Part shown: positions 15,260-21,906 of the stretch, in pieces
Layout: each line of letters opens with the position of its first letter
Numbering within the stretch: the first letter of the stretch is position 1
Assembly (NCBI GenBank): GCA_003859965.1
Contig: RQYR01000031.1
Coordinates: 1 to 34,294, forward strand
Direction of reading: 5' to 3'
Origin: Comamonadaceae bacterium OH2545_COT-014
GTDB taxonomy: Bacteria > Pseudomonadota > Gammaproteobacteria > Burkholderiales > Burkholderiaceae_C
DNA: 34,294 nucleotides
Program-made: the position numbers and the translations under genes
The notes under the pieces: model-generated
What the model saw: the letters and a program-made list of their open reading frames with translations, nothing else
Database searches by the model: none
Told to the model about the DNA's origin: nothing

Positions 15260-16561
15260 ATGGCTGTCTGGGCTTTGGGACTCAATCACAACACCGCGCC
15301 GCTGGACTTGCGCGGGCGTTTCGCCTTTGCGCTGGACCAGCTCAACCCCGTGCTGCACACGCTGCGCCAGTCTCACGCACAGCACCCCGAAGCCGCCATC
15401 CTTTCCACCTGCAACCGCACCGAGGTCTATTGCGCCAGCGAAGCGCCGCAGATCGACCGCACCCTCGACTGGCTGGCCCGCGCGGGCGACGTACCGGCCG
15501 ACGCGCTGCGCCGCCACACCTATGTGCTGGAAGACGGGCAGGCCGCGCGCCATGCCTTCCGCGTGGCCAGCGGGCTTGACAGCATGGTGCTGGGCGAGGC
15601 GCAGATCCTGGGTCAAATGAAAAACGCCGTGCGCGCCGCCGAAGACGCCGGTGCGCTGGGCGCCACGCTCAACCAGCTTTTCCAGCGCAGCTTTGCCGTG
15701 GCCAAGGAAGTGCGCACCAGCACCGAAATTGGCGCGCACAGCATCAGCATGGCCGCCGCCGCCGTGCGCCTGGCCGGCCAGCTGTTTGAAGACCTGAGCG
15801 ACATCCGCGTGCTCTTCGTGGGCGCGGGCGAAATGATTGAACTGGCCGCCACCCACTTCGCCGCCCGCAACCCAAAGGCCATCGCCATCGCCAACCGCAC
15901 GCTGGAGCGCGGCGAAAAACTGGCGGCCCGCTTCGGCGCCGAAGTGCTGCGCCTGGCCGATCTGGCCGAGCGCCTGCACGAGTTCGACGCCATCGTCAGC
16001 TGCACGGCCAGCCAGCTGCCCATCATCGGCCTGGGCGCCGTCGAACGCGCGCTGAAAAAGCGTCGCCACCGCCCCATCTTCATGGTCGATCTGGCCGTGC
16101 CGCGCGACATCGAGCAAGAAGTCAAACAGCTCAGCGACGTGTACCTCTACACCGTGGACGACTTGGCCCAAGTGGTGCAAACCGCCCACGCCAACCGCCA
16201 GGCCGCCGTGGCCCAGGCCGAGGCCATCATTGATGCGGGCGTGCGCAGCTTTGTCCATTGGCTGGGCCAACGCCACCCGGTGGGCGGCGTGGTGCCCCTG
16301 ATCCGGCAGCTCAACGCCCAGGCCGACACCTGGCGCGCCGCCGAACTTTCCCGCGCCCGCAAGCGCCTGGCCAAAGGCGAAGATGTGGAAGCCGTGCTGG
16401 AAGCCCTCTCGCGCGGCCTTACCCAAAAAATGCTGCACGGCGCCCTGGCCGAACTGCACGCCGCCGACGCCGACCACCGCGAACAAACCAGCCAAACCAT
16501 TTCGCGCATCTTTTTGCGCACGCAGACGCCTGCGCCCAAGCGGCTACCGCCCAGCCCTTGA
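15260..16561 (+). CDS. hemA: Glutamyl-tRNA reductase
   Basis: A 433-aa enzyme that reduces glutamyl-tRNA(Glu) to glutamate-1-semialdehyde, the first committed step of C5-pathway tetrapyrrole synthesis. It starts [18 protein letters not shown], has the catalytic Cys at about 51 ([11 protein letters not shown]), the [15 protein letters not shown] motif, an NADPH-binding Rossmann domain ([14 protein letters not shown]) and a C-terminal dimerisation domain ending in the [10 protein letters not shown] region. Full length for the family. A consensus -10 box lies 7 bases before the ATG. In many betaproteobacteria prfA follows hemA; here it is absent and an accessory island begins instead. Confidence 0.96.
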   Translation: MAVWALGLNHNTAPLDLRGRFAFALDQLNPVLHTLRQSHAQHPEAAILSTCNRTEVYCASEAPQIDRTLDWLARAGDVPADALRRHTYVLEDGQAARHAFRVASGLDSMVLGEAQILGQMKNAVRAAEDAGALGATLNQLFQRSFAVAKEVRTSTEIGAHSISMAAAAVRLAGQLFEDLSDIRVLFVGAGEMIELAATHFAARNPKAIAIANRTLERGEKLAARFGAEVLRLADLAERLHEFDAIVSCTASQLPIIGLGAVERALKKRRHRPIFMVDLAVPRDIEQEVKQLSDVYLYTVDDLAQVVQTAHANRQAAVAQAEAIIDAGVRSFVHWLGQRHPVGGVVPLIRQLNAQADTWRAAELSRARKRLAKGEDVEAVLEALSRGLTQKMLHGALAELHAADADHREQTSQTISRIFLRTQTPAPKRLPPSP

Positions 16562-16849
16562 GAACCGCCGAAGCGCAAGGCCATGCACCAAACTGCATGC
16601 CTTCCGACAAGCTGGGCTCTTGCAGCCCGGCTGCGCGCATGGCCAGACATGCCAGGCAAAGAGGCCAGAAAAAGGCAGCCTCGTGACTTGCTTGCTTCCT
16701 GATCGCCGCTGGCCCAGCGCCTGAAGCTGGGCGTGTGCGTCGCTTTACTGCGCCCTGACCACGCGGGGCAAGCCAGACGGCTGTGAGCCCTTGAGCGATT
16801 GGCGTATTTCCCCTAGCTGCCAGCAGCGTGCAGAAACAGCGCTGGCCTT
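16562..16849. other. Non-coding junction after hemA
   Basis: These 288 bases separate hemA from the oppositely oriented XRE gene. I see no convincing gene, tRNA or attachment site. It is the left border of the accessory island, where prfA would commonly be found, so it may hold a recombination scar. Confidence 0.5.
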
Positions 16850-17134
16850 CTACGGCAGCGTGTTTTGCTGACCGGGGCCAGACAACCCTTCATCCAATTC
16901 CAATAGCGCCATGCGGCGCTCCGCATCGGCCAGCACCTCCGCCGCGCTCATGTCCAGCGCCTGGCATAGACGCAGCAGCATCCGCACGCTGGGGCTATTG
17001 CGCCCCAGTTCAATCAAGGACAGGTAATTGCGGTCCATCCCCGCGCGCAGCGCCAGCTCGGTCTGGCTCCAACCCCGTTCCGTGCGCAGCTTGCGCAGTG
17101 CCTGCCCCAGCGCCTGATCCACCACCTCCGCCAT
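16850..17134 (-). CDS. XRE-family helix-turn-helix regulator
   Basis: A 94-aa DNA-binding protein, essentially a single Cro/CI-type HTH. LGQALRKLRTERGWSQTELA leads into the helix-turn-helix, GMDRNYLSLIELGRNSPSV contains the recognition helix, and LLRLCQALDMSAAEVL closes the five-helix fold. A short acidic tail follows. The ATG at 17134 is chosen for its MAEVVDQALG start; a GTG at 17173 would add 13 residues and cannot be excluded. It is divergent from the WYL regulator, with about 190 AT-rich bases between, so it may control the island to its right, its own gene, or both. Confidence 0.85.
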   Translation of the reverse strand: MAEVVDQALGQALRKLRTERGWSQTELALRAGMDRNYLSLIELGRNSPSVRMLLRLCQALDMSAAEVLADAERRMALLELDEGLSGPGQQNTLP

Positions 17135-17321
17135 GGCGCGAGCGTGCGGCAGCAAATGCCGGTATTTCTGCACATATACGGCAGTAAATTATGATTACAA
17201 TTTGACTTGAAAAGTGACAAATGGACTTTTTGAAGCGCTTTGCCCAGGGCCTGAAGGTGCGGCACAAGCTGTCGCACCCGCTTCCTAGACTGCCTTCACC
17301 GTTTTGCCTTTCGCCACAAGC
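17135..17321. promoter_or_regulatory. Divergent control region between XRE and WYL regulators
   Basis: These 187 bases separate two oppositely transcribed regulators. The portion 17165-17225 is AT-rich, unlike both genes. On the minus strand TTGTCA (17220-17215) and CATAAT (17193-17188) are present but 21 bases apart, too far for a standard promoter; TTGACT (17202-17207) occurs on the plus strand. I infer the island's promoters lie here, but no complete promoter or operator is proven. Confidence 0.35.
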
Positions 17322-18308
17322 ATGCAGCCTGCCCGCCTCACCCGCCCGACGCATCACGCCAAAAACGAAAAGCTGGCTTGGCGCATCGCGCACATCATCG
17401 CCCGACTGCACCAGGGCGATGCGCTCGACAAACGGCAACTGGCCGCGGACTTTGGCGTGGACGTGCGCACCATCGAGCGCGACCTGCACCAGCGCCTGCG
17501 CGGCATCATCGAACGCAACGCCGAAGGCCGGTGGCAGCTCAGCGCCGCGGCGCGCGGCACCGTTCCGGCGAGCTATCTTGAAGGCTACGCCCAGCTCACC
17601 GGCACCCAGGGCTTCTTCCCAGACACCAGCCGCGGCTGGCTCATCCGTCAGCTTGAAACCGGCCCCGCCCACACCGGCCTGCATGCGCAAGCCACCCCCG
17701 CCGAAGACCTGCGCGCCCAAGGCGCCCTGTTCGAGCAGCTGCAAAACGCTGTGCAGCAGCGCCACCCCTGCCGCTTCACCTACAAAGGCAAACCGCGCCA
17801 CGCCCAGCCCCTGCGCCTGATCCAGCGTAACGGCGTGTGGTACCTGGCCGCCGCCGAAGTGCCGGGTGACACCCCGCACCCCAAGAACTTCAGCGTCAGT
17901 CTCATTCAAGACCTGCTCGTGGACCAGGCCAGCCGCTTTGCCCGCAACCCTGCGCACCAGCGCTACATCGACGAACAGCAAGACGTGTGGTTCACCAGCC
18001 AGGCCACCGAAGCCGTGCTGCGCGTCAGCCCCCAGGCTGCCCACTACTTCACCCGCCGCCCGCTGCTGCCCCACCAGCACACCCGCGCCGACACCGACGG
18101 CAGCCTGCTCGTCACCACCCGCATCCACCACCCCCAGCAACTTCTGCCCGTAGTGCGCTACTGGCTGCCGCACGTGCGCATTCTCAAGCCCGATGCGTGG
18201 CATGAGGCGCTGCTGGACAGCCTGCGCGAAAGCCTGGCGGCCTGGGGCGCGGCTCAGACGGCTGCCGGTACGGGATCAGTGGATGAACAAACCGATTTCA
18301 ACCAATAG
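17322..18308 (+). CDS. WYL-domain transcriptional regulator
   Basis: A 328-aa regulator: N-terminal winged HTH (about 15-75, with LDKRQLAADFGVDVRTIERD as the helix-turn-helix), WYL domain (about 140-205) containing the defining GVWYLAAAEV at 171-180 and a basic RFTYKGKPRHAQPLRL strand, and a C-terminal WCX-like extension (about 225-305). WYL domains bind nucleic acid or nucleotide ligands and often control phage-defence loci (BrxR/CapW type). The ATG at 17322 is preferred over a TTG at 17304. The SHOCT gene follows within 11-29 bases, and the other island genes lie in the same direction, so it is probably the island's regulator. Inference of a defence role rests on family and neighbourhood only. 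Confidence 0.9.
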   Translation: MQPARLTRPTHHAKNEKLAWRIAHIIARLHQGDALDKRQLAADFGVDVRTIERDLHQRLRGIIERNAEGRWQLSAAARGTVPASYLEGYAQLTGTQGFFPDTSRGWLIRQLETGPAHTGLHAQATPAEDLRAQGALFEQLQNAVQQRHPCRFTYKGKPRHAQPLRLIQRNGVWYLAAAEVPGDTPHPKNFSVSLIQDLLVDQASRFARNPAHQRYIDEQQDVWFTSQATEAVLRVSPQAAHYFTRRPLLPHQHTRADTDGSLLVTTRIHHPQQLLPVVRYWLPHVRILKPDAWHEALLDSLRESLAAWGAAQTAAGTGSVDEQTDFNQ

Positions 18309-18337
18309 AAAGGCGCTTCATGAAAGGTGGAGGATTC

Positions 18338-18625
18338 ATGGTCTTTATTTTTCTGCTGTTCTGCCTGCTTTTTGGCGCAGGGATGGTGATCAACGCCATT
18401 GGCAACATATTCAAGAGATGGCGTAACAAAGACGAGCCAAAGCAACCGCAGGAAACGCCAGTGCAAATACCTGTTATGAAAAGCGCCATCGATCCGCTGG
18501 CAGAAACCCTGAGGCAAATAAGGGAGGCGAGCGAACTGCACAAGACAGGCGCCATTTCGGCGGAGGAGTTTCTGCTTCTGAAGCAAAAAATCCTAGGCGC
18601 GGTGCCCCGGAGGGAAAGGGGGTGA
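18338..18625 (+). CDS. Small membrane protein with C-terminal SHOCT domain
   Basis: A 95-aa protein. The N-terminus is a hydrophobic anchor (MVFIFLLFCLLFGAGMVINAIG), followed by a basic/proline-containing linker and a SHOCT (short C-terminal) domain: LRQIREASELHKTGAISAEEF and LLLKQKIL match its pattern of a coiled helix, Gly-Ala-Ile-Ser turn and EEF helix. SHOCT domains are thought to mediate oligomerisation. The start at 18338 is chosen because GGAGG lies just upstream; an ATG at 18320 would add six residues (MKGGGF) largely encoded by that ribosome-binding site. It follows the WYL gene closely, so cotranscription is likely. Confidence 0.75.
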   Translation: MVFIFLLFCLLFGAGMVINAIGNIFKRWRNKDEPKQPQETPVQIPVMKSAIDPLAETLRQIREASELHKTGAISAEEFLLLKQKILGAVPRRERG

Positions 18626-18739
18626 TGTGTTTCTTTCGGAAAATGAAATTATTGCGGAGTTTTTTCTTTTTAAGGGGCTTGGTAAGTGATTTCAGGTGAA
18701 TATTTTGTGTTTTTTGTGTTTTTTGATGAAAGGTGAAAG

Positions 18740-19363
18740 ATGGGGAATAGTAAAAAATCTCTTACTGAGAAGGTGAGTGATACGCTTCATTCAGCTTTTG
18801 ATTATGTTATTGATACTAGGGGAGGTTACTTTTCAGATAATCCGGAAAAACTCCCGGATGTGGTTGGTATAGAAGGCATGATAAATTCCTATGCGAGAAA
18901 TAATGCTGCAATTTCTGGTGGTGCCAGCCTGATTCCTGGACCATTGGGAATGGCGGCAATTTTGCCAGAGTTGACGCTGGTTATAAAAAACCAGGTTCAG
19001 ATGGTTTATGACATTGGCGTGGCGCATGGCAAGCAAGCTCAAATAACAAAAGAGTTGTTGATTGGTATATTTGTTACCGCAGCGGGGACGAGCGCAGGGG
19101 GTGTTATTGCTGTTCATGGTGGTAGAATTTTAGTTAAACGTGCCTCGCTGCGTGTTATTCAAAAAGTTGTTGCAATGCTGGGCGGCAGAATTACCCAGCA
19201 AGCCCTGAAGTCAGCCCTAAGCAAGTGGATTCCATTTGCAGGGGCTGCTGCTATGGCTTATTGGTCAAATTACATGACCAAGAGCATTGGTAAAAAGGCT
19301 GATGAGCTTTTCAGGATGGATATTAAAGATGATCCAGATACATTGGATATAGAAATTGAATAA
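18740..19363 (+). CDS. EcsC/DUF697-like glycine-rich membrane-associated protein
   Basis: A 207-aa protein with three glycine/alanine-rich hydrophobic regions (about 56-80, 105-130 and 163-178). The segment IPGPLGMAAILPELTLVIKN then QVQMVYDIGVAHG resembles the PGP...Q-x2-MVxxI-x4-G core of EcsC/DUF697-type proteins, which associate with membranes and have no settled activity. AAAGGTG lies about 9 bases before the ATG. The gene and the 114 bases before it are markedly AT-rich compared with neighbouring genes, which points to separate, recent acquisition. The YaaW-like gene follows 39 bases downstream. A 10-bp palindrome (19371-19380) lies between. Family call is by motif memory and is moderate. 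Confidence 0.65.
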   Translation: MGNSKKSLTEKVSDTLHSAFDYVIDTRGGYFSDNPEKLPDVVGIEGMINSYARNNAAISGGASLIPGPLGMAAILPELTLVIKNQVQMVYDIGVAHGKQAQITKELLIGIFVTAAGTSAGGVIAVHGGRILVKRASLRVIQKVVAMLGGRITQQALKSALSKWIPFAGAAAMAYWSNYMTKSIGKKADELFRMDIKDDPDTLDIEIE

Positions 19364-19370
19364 ACTAATT

Positions 19371-19380
19371 GAGTGCACTC
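19371..19380. repeat. 10-bp perfect palindrome GAGTGCACTC
   Basis: It lies between the stop of the EcsC-like gene and the start of the YaaW-like gene and is followed by TTTTAATATTTT. It has no loop, so it is not a normal terminator hairpin; a dimeric regulator site is possible. No other copy was noticed. Confidence 0.3.
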
Positions 19381-19402
19381 TTTTAATATTTTGGGGATAA
19401 AA

Positions 19403-20188
19403 ATGGCATACCGAGAAGATGATGACTTGAAGTTTCTTGGCGAGATGGAGAGCGAGGTGCTGAGCGATCTGGTGGATGTGCTCACGAAGGACAAGGACGG
19501 AAGCGCAAGATTGACGGAGGAGCTGACGTCAAGCGAACTTTACAAGCAGCATGCGCCGGATCACAACAAATACTGGGAGTTGATTGCGGCGGAGATTCAG
19601 CTTTTTGGCGGCAATACGATCGTCAGCAACGTGTTCCGGCTTGGCAAGGGTGTTCTTTATCGCGAGGTGCTCCAGGACGTTTGCGACAAGCTCAAGGTGC
19701 AATACGCAAAGCATGAGTCTGTGGAGAGCATCGAGGCCCAGCTGCTCGCCAAGCTGTTTGCTGACATGATGGACAAAATGTCCGCTGATGAGCGCGAGGA
19801 GTTTGCCAAAGTCGTGGGCCTGGAGGCCGTGAAAACATTCGCGCCAGAGGCCATGGCGGCGGCAGTCCAGGCCGCCATCATCGCAGGGGGATTCGCTTCT
19901 TACCGCATTGCATTGATCGTGGCCAACCAGGTGAGCCGCGCCCTGTTGGGGCGCGGGTTGACCTTGGCGGCGAACGCCACGCTGGCGCGAACCATTGGCG
20001 TGATCAGCGGGCCGATTGGCTGGGCGGTGACAGGCGCATGGACCCTTGTCGATATCGCCAGCCCGGCGTTTCGTGTGACGCTGCCCGCGGTTGTGCATGT
20101 GGCGCTGCTGCGGAAAATGCACCGCGCCAAAGTTGAAGGCTTGATCAAAGAGCTGGAAAAAGAGCTGGCGGGTGGCGCTGCTGCGTAG
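19403..20188 (+). CDS. YaaW/UPF0174 family protein with DUF3944 N-terminus
   Basis: A 261-aa protein resembling E. coli YaaW in order and motifs. A short DUF3944-type N-terminus (DDDLKFLGEMESEVLSDLVD, then LTKDKDGSARLTEEL) is followed by YWELIAAEIQLFGGNTIVS, a helical middle (LYREVLQDVCDKLKV), a glycine/alanine-rich membrane-like segment (about 150-215, with GPIGWAVTGAWTLVDIASPAFRVTLP split over it) and a basic C-terminal helix. The molecular function of the family is unknown to me. The ATG at 19403 has GGGGAT upstream; a GTG at 19373 would add ten residues. Base composition moves from AT-leaning at the start to the genome norm by the end. The HEPN gene begins 21 bases after the stop. Confidence 0.82.
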   Translation: MAYREDDDLKFLGEMESEVLSDLVDVLTKDKDGSARLTEELTSSELYKQHAPDHNKYWELIAAEIQLFGGNTIVSNVFRLGKGVLYREVLQDVCDKLKVQYAKHESVESIEAQLLAKLFADMMDKMSADEREEFAKVVGLEAVKTFAPEAMAAAVQAAIIAGGFASYRIALIVANQVSRALLGRGLTLAANATLARTIGVISGPIGWAVTGAWTLVDIASPAFRVTLPAVVHVALLRKMHRAKVEGLIKELEKELAGGAAA

Positions 20189-20209
20189 GCGTTTGATGAC
20201 TCGTCAGCT

Positions 20210-20872
20210 ATGCCCATGAGTACAAAGGATGTCGTGGCGCATCTCGTGGAGCGCCACCAGACCTTGGTGGCGCAAGGCCGCACCGGCCTGACCTTGCGCA
20301 TGCACCGCGCGCTGAGTTGGCTGAAGCGCGCGGAGGCGGCGGCGGGGGACGACGATGTGGCGTTCATTTGCCTGTGGATCGCCTTCAATGCGGCGTATGC
20401 GCAGGAGCTGGAAGGCGGTTCGGAAAAGGCGTTGTTCAAGCAGTTCATGCGGCGGGTTTGCGATCTGGATCACTCCCGCTTGCTGTATGCGCTGGTGTGG
20501 CGCGATTTTTCGGGGCCGATCCGGAACTTGCTGAACAACCATTACGTTTATCAGCCGTTCTGGGATTGCCTGAACAGCGGCGGCGATGAGGCCGAGTGGC
20601 GCGGCGCGTTCGATGGCGCGAAGGCGGCGGCGGGCCGGGCGCTGGCGCGGCAGGATACGGCGCAGGTGCTGTTTACGGTGTTTCAGCGCCTGTACACGCT
20701 GCGCAACCAGTTGGTGCATGGCGGGGCCACGTGGGCCAGTTCGGTCAACCGGGCGCAGGTGCGCGACGGGCGGGCGATTCTGGCGCGGGTGCTGCCGGCC
20801 ATGCTGGCCGTGATGATGGATGAGCCGGGGCATTTTCAGGCGCCGCCTTTTTATCCGGTGGTGCAGGGCTGA
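20210..20872 (+). CDS. HEPN-superfamily protein, putative ribonuclease
   Basis: A 220-aa all-helical protein. Residues 165-170 read RNQLVH, a match to the R-x4-6-H motif of catalytic HEPN domains (metal-independent RNases of toxin and defence systems). FICLWIAFNAAYAQELEGG at 52-70 is a typical first-helix signature of the MAE_28990/Apea-like HEPN groups. The region between these is compatible with the helical bundle; the C-terminus carries a further helix and a short tail. No partner nucleotidyltransferase or classical antitoxin is adjacent; a zinc-ribbon protein follows 83 bases downstream. Start at 20210 or at the second ATG at 20216; neither has a strong ribosome-binding site, so coupling to the YaaW-like gene is possible. 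Confidence 0.75.
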   Translation: MPMSTKDVVAHLVERHQTLVAQGRTGLTLRMHRALSWLKRAEAAAGDDDVAFICLWIAFNAAYAQELEGGSEKALFKQFMRRVCDLDHSRLLYALVWRDFSGPIRNLLNNHYVYQPFWDCLNSGGDEAEWRGAFDGAKAAAGRALARQDTAQVLFTVFQRLYTLRNQLVHGGATWASSVNRAQVRDGRAILARVLPAMLAVMMDEPGHFQAPPFYPVVQG

Positions 20873-20955
20873 TTGACCTGGCGCTTTCAGTGGTGGAGTG
20901 ATGCCTCCTGTTGTTTTGGCAGCGGGCGGGCTTTTTTTGATGAGGGAGAAAACAA

Positions 20956-21162
20956 ATGTGCGTGGCGCCAAGGAAGCCCTGGGCGTTTTACTGCCCAGCC
21001 TGCCGGTGGCGGAAGGCGGTTTTTCCAAGGTCAGACTGTTTTTACCTGGGGCGGGATTGGTTTGAGTCGTGTCCGAAATGCGGCAATGAGAGCTTGGAGC
21101 GGAAAGACGCGAGCGTGCTTGAGACCTTGCAGTTCAAGCTGGGGATACGTCCGAACGGCTGA
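20956..21162 (+). CDS. Small zinc-ribbon protein
   Basis: A 68-aa protein with two CxxC knuckles, CPAC (13-16) and CPKC (39-42), spaced as in a rubredoxin-like zinc ribbon. A short basic C-terminal helix follows. GAGGGAG lies about 9 bases before the ATG at 20956. It sits directly after the HEPN gene in the same direction and may be its partner (RNA-binding or inhibitory), which is inference. Otherwise of unknown function. Confidence 0.75.
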   Translation: MCVAPRKPWAFYCPACRWRKAVFPRSDCFYLGRDWFESCPKCGNESLERKDASVLETLQFKLGIRPNG

Positions 21163-21278
21163 AGGGCGGCAGCACACCTGTCCCAGCGGCGTGTCTTGGG
21201 GCATGCGCAGGCTGCCAGCGTCTGGATGGCGCGGCACAATCGGGTTTTTCCGCATTCCAACCCCAAGCGAGTTTTCTG

Positions 21279-21776
21279 GTGATTGCACGACTTCTGGCGG
21301 CGCCGCGCCGCGTTCTGGTGGGGATCAGCGTGGCCTGTCTGGGCATGCTGGCCTTTGGCATCTTCTATTTGCAGGGGGTGGTGGGCTTGCAGCCTTGCCC
21401 CATGTGCATCGTGCAGCGTGAGGCGCTGATTCTGGTGGCGGTTTTTTGCGCGCTGGCGGCGCTTCGGCCGGGGCGCAGCTGGCGGCGCGCGTTCATGGCG
21501 CTGGCGTTGCTGGCGGCGGGGTTTGGCGCGTTCACGGCGGCGCGTCAGAGCTGGCTGCAATGGAACCCGCCGCCGTTTGCCACGTGCGGGCGTGACCTGT
21601 ACGGCATGATCGAGTCGCTGCCGCTGCAGCGGGTGATTCCCATGATCTTCAAGGGCGGCGGCGACTGCGCGGCGGTGGACTGGACGTTTCTGGGCGGCAC
21701 CATCGCCAACTGGTCTTTCATGTGGTTCGCGTTCTGCGTGGTTGCCTTGCTGGCCCTGTGGCTGCGGCGGGCCTGA
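21279..21776 (+). CDS. dsbB: Disulfide bond formation protein B
   Basis: A 165-aa inner-membrane quinone reductase that reoxidises DsbA. Four TM segments with two periplasmic cysteine pairs: C40/C43 in QPCPMC and C103/C130 in the second loop (ATCGRDL and GGDCAAVDW), the classical DsbB arrangement; the Arg after the first pair (VQRE) is at the position used for quinone interaction. The start is GTG at 21279 with only a weak ribosome-binding site. It forms the right border of the accessory island and ends at a bidirectional terminator. Confidence 0.95.
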   Translation: MIARLLAAPRRVLVGISVACLGMLAFGIFYLQGVVGLQPCPMCIVQREALILVAVFCALAALRPGRSWRRAFMALALLAAGFGAFTAARQSWLQWNPPPFATCGRDLYGMIESLPLQRVIPMIFKGGGDCAAVDWTFLGGTIANWSFMWFAFCVVALLALWLRRA

Positions 21777-21810
21777 GCGGGTTGGTTGGGGATGAGTGGA
21801 GCGGGGGAGA

Positions 21811-21842
21811 AAAAAAGCGGCCTGAAAAGGCCGCTTTTTTTT
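21811..21842. terminator. Bidirectional intrinsic terminator between dsbB and the DUF1501 gene
   Basis: Arms AAAAAAGCGGCC (21811-21822) and GGCCGCTTTTTT (21829-21840) enclose the loop TGAAAA, with T-runs on both strands. It terminates dsbB rightward and the DUF1501 operon leftward. A second 8-bp stem (21869-21876/21887-21894) lies nearer the DUF1501 stop. Confidence 0.9.
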
Positions 21843-21906
21843 GCGGGCTGGTGAGATGAATCCCGCCCGCTGCCGGAGATGGGCCACCGGCAGCCCAAGC
21901 CGCTGC

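Noticed and set aside
15005-16495. Long minus-strand open frame opposite hemA
   Set aside because: Antisense shadow of GluTR; no recognisable domain.
16850-21162. Reading the island as a known BREX, CBASS or classical MNT-HEPN toxin-antitoxin system
   Set aside because: No methyltransferase, PglZ, cyclase, CD-NTase or MNT gene is present; only the regulator type and HEPN fold are shared.
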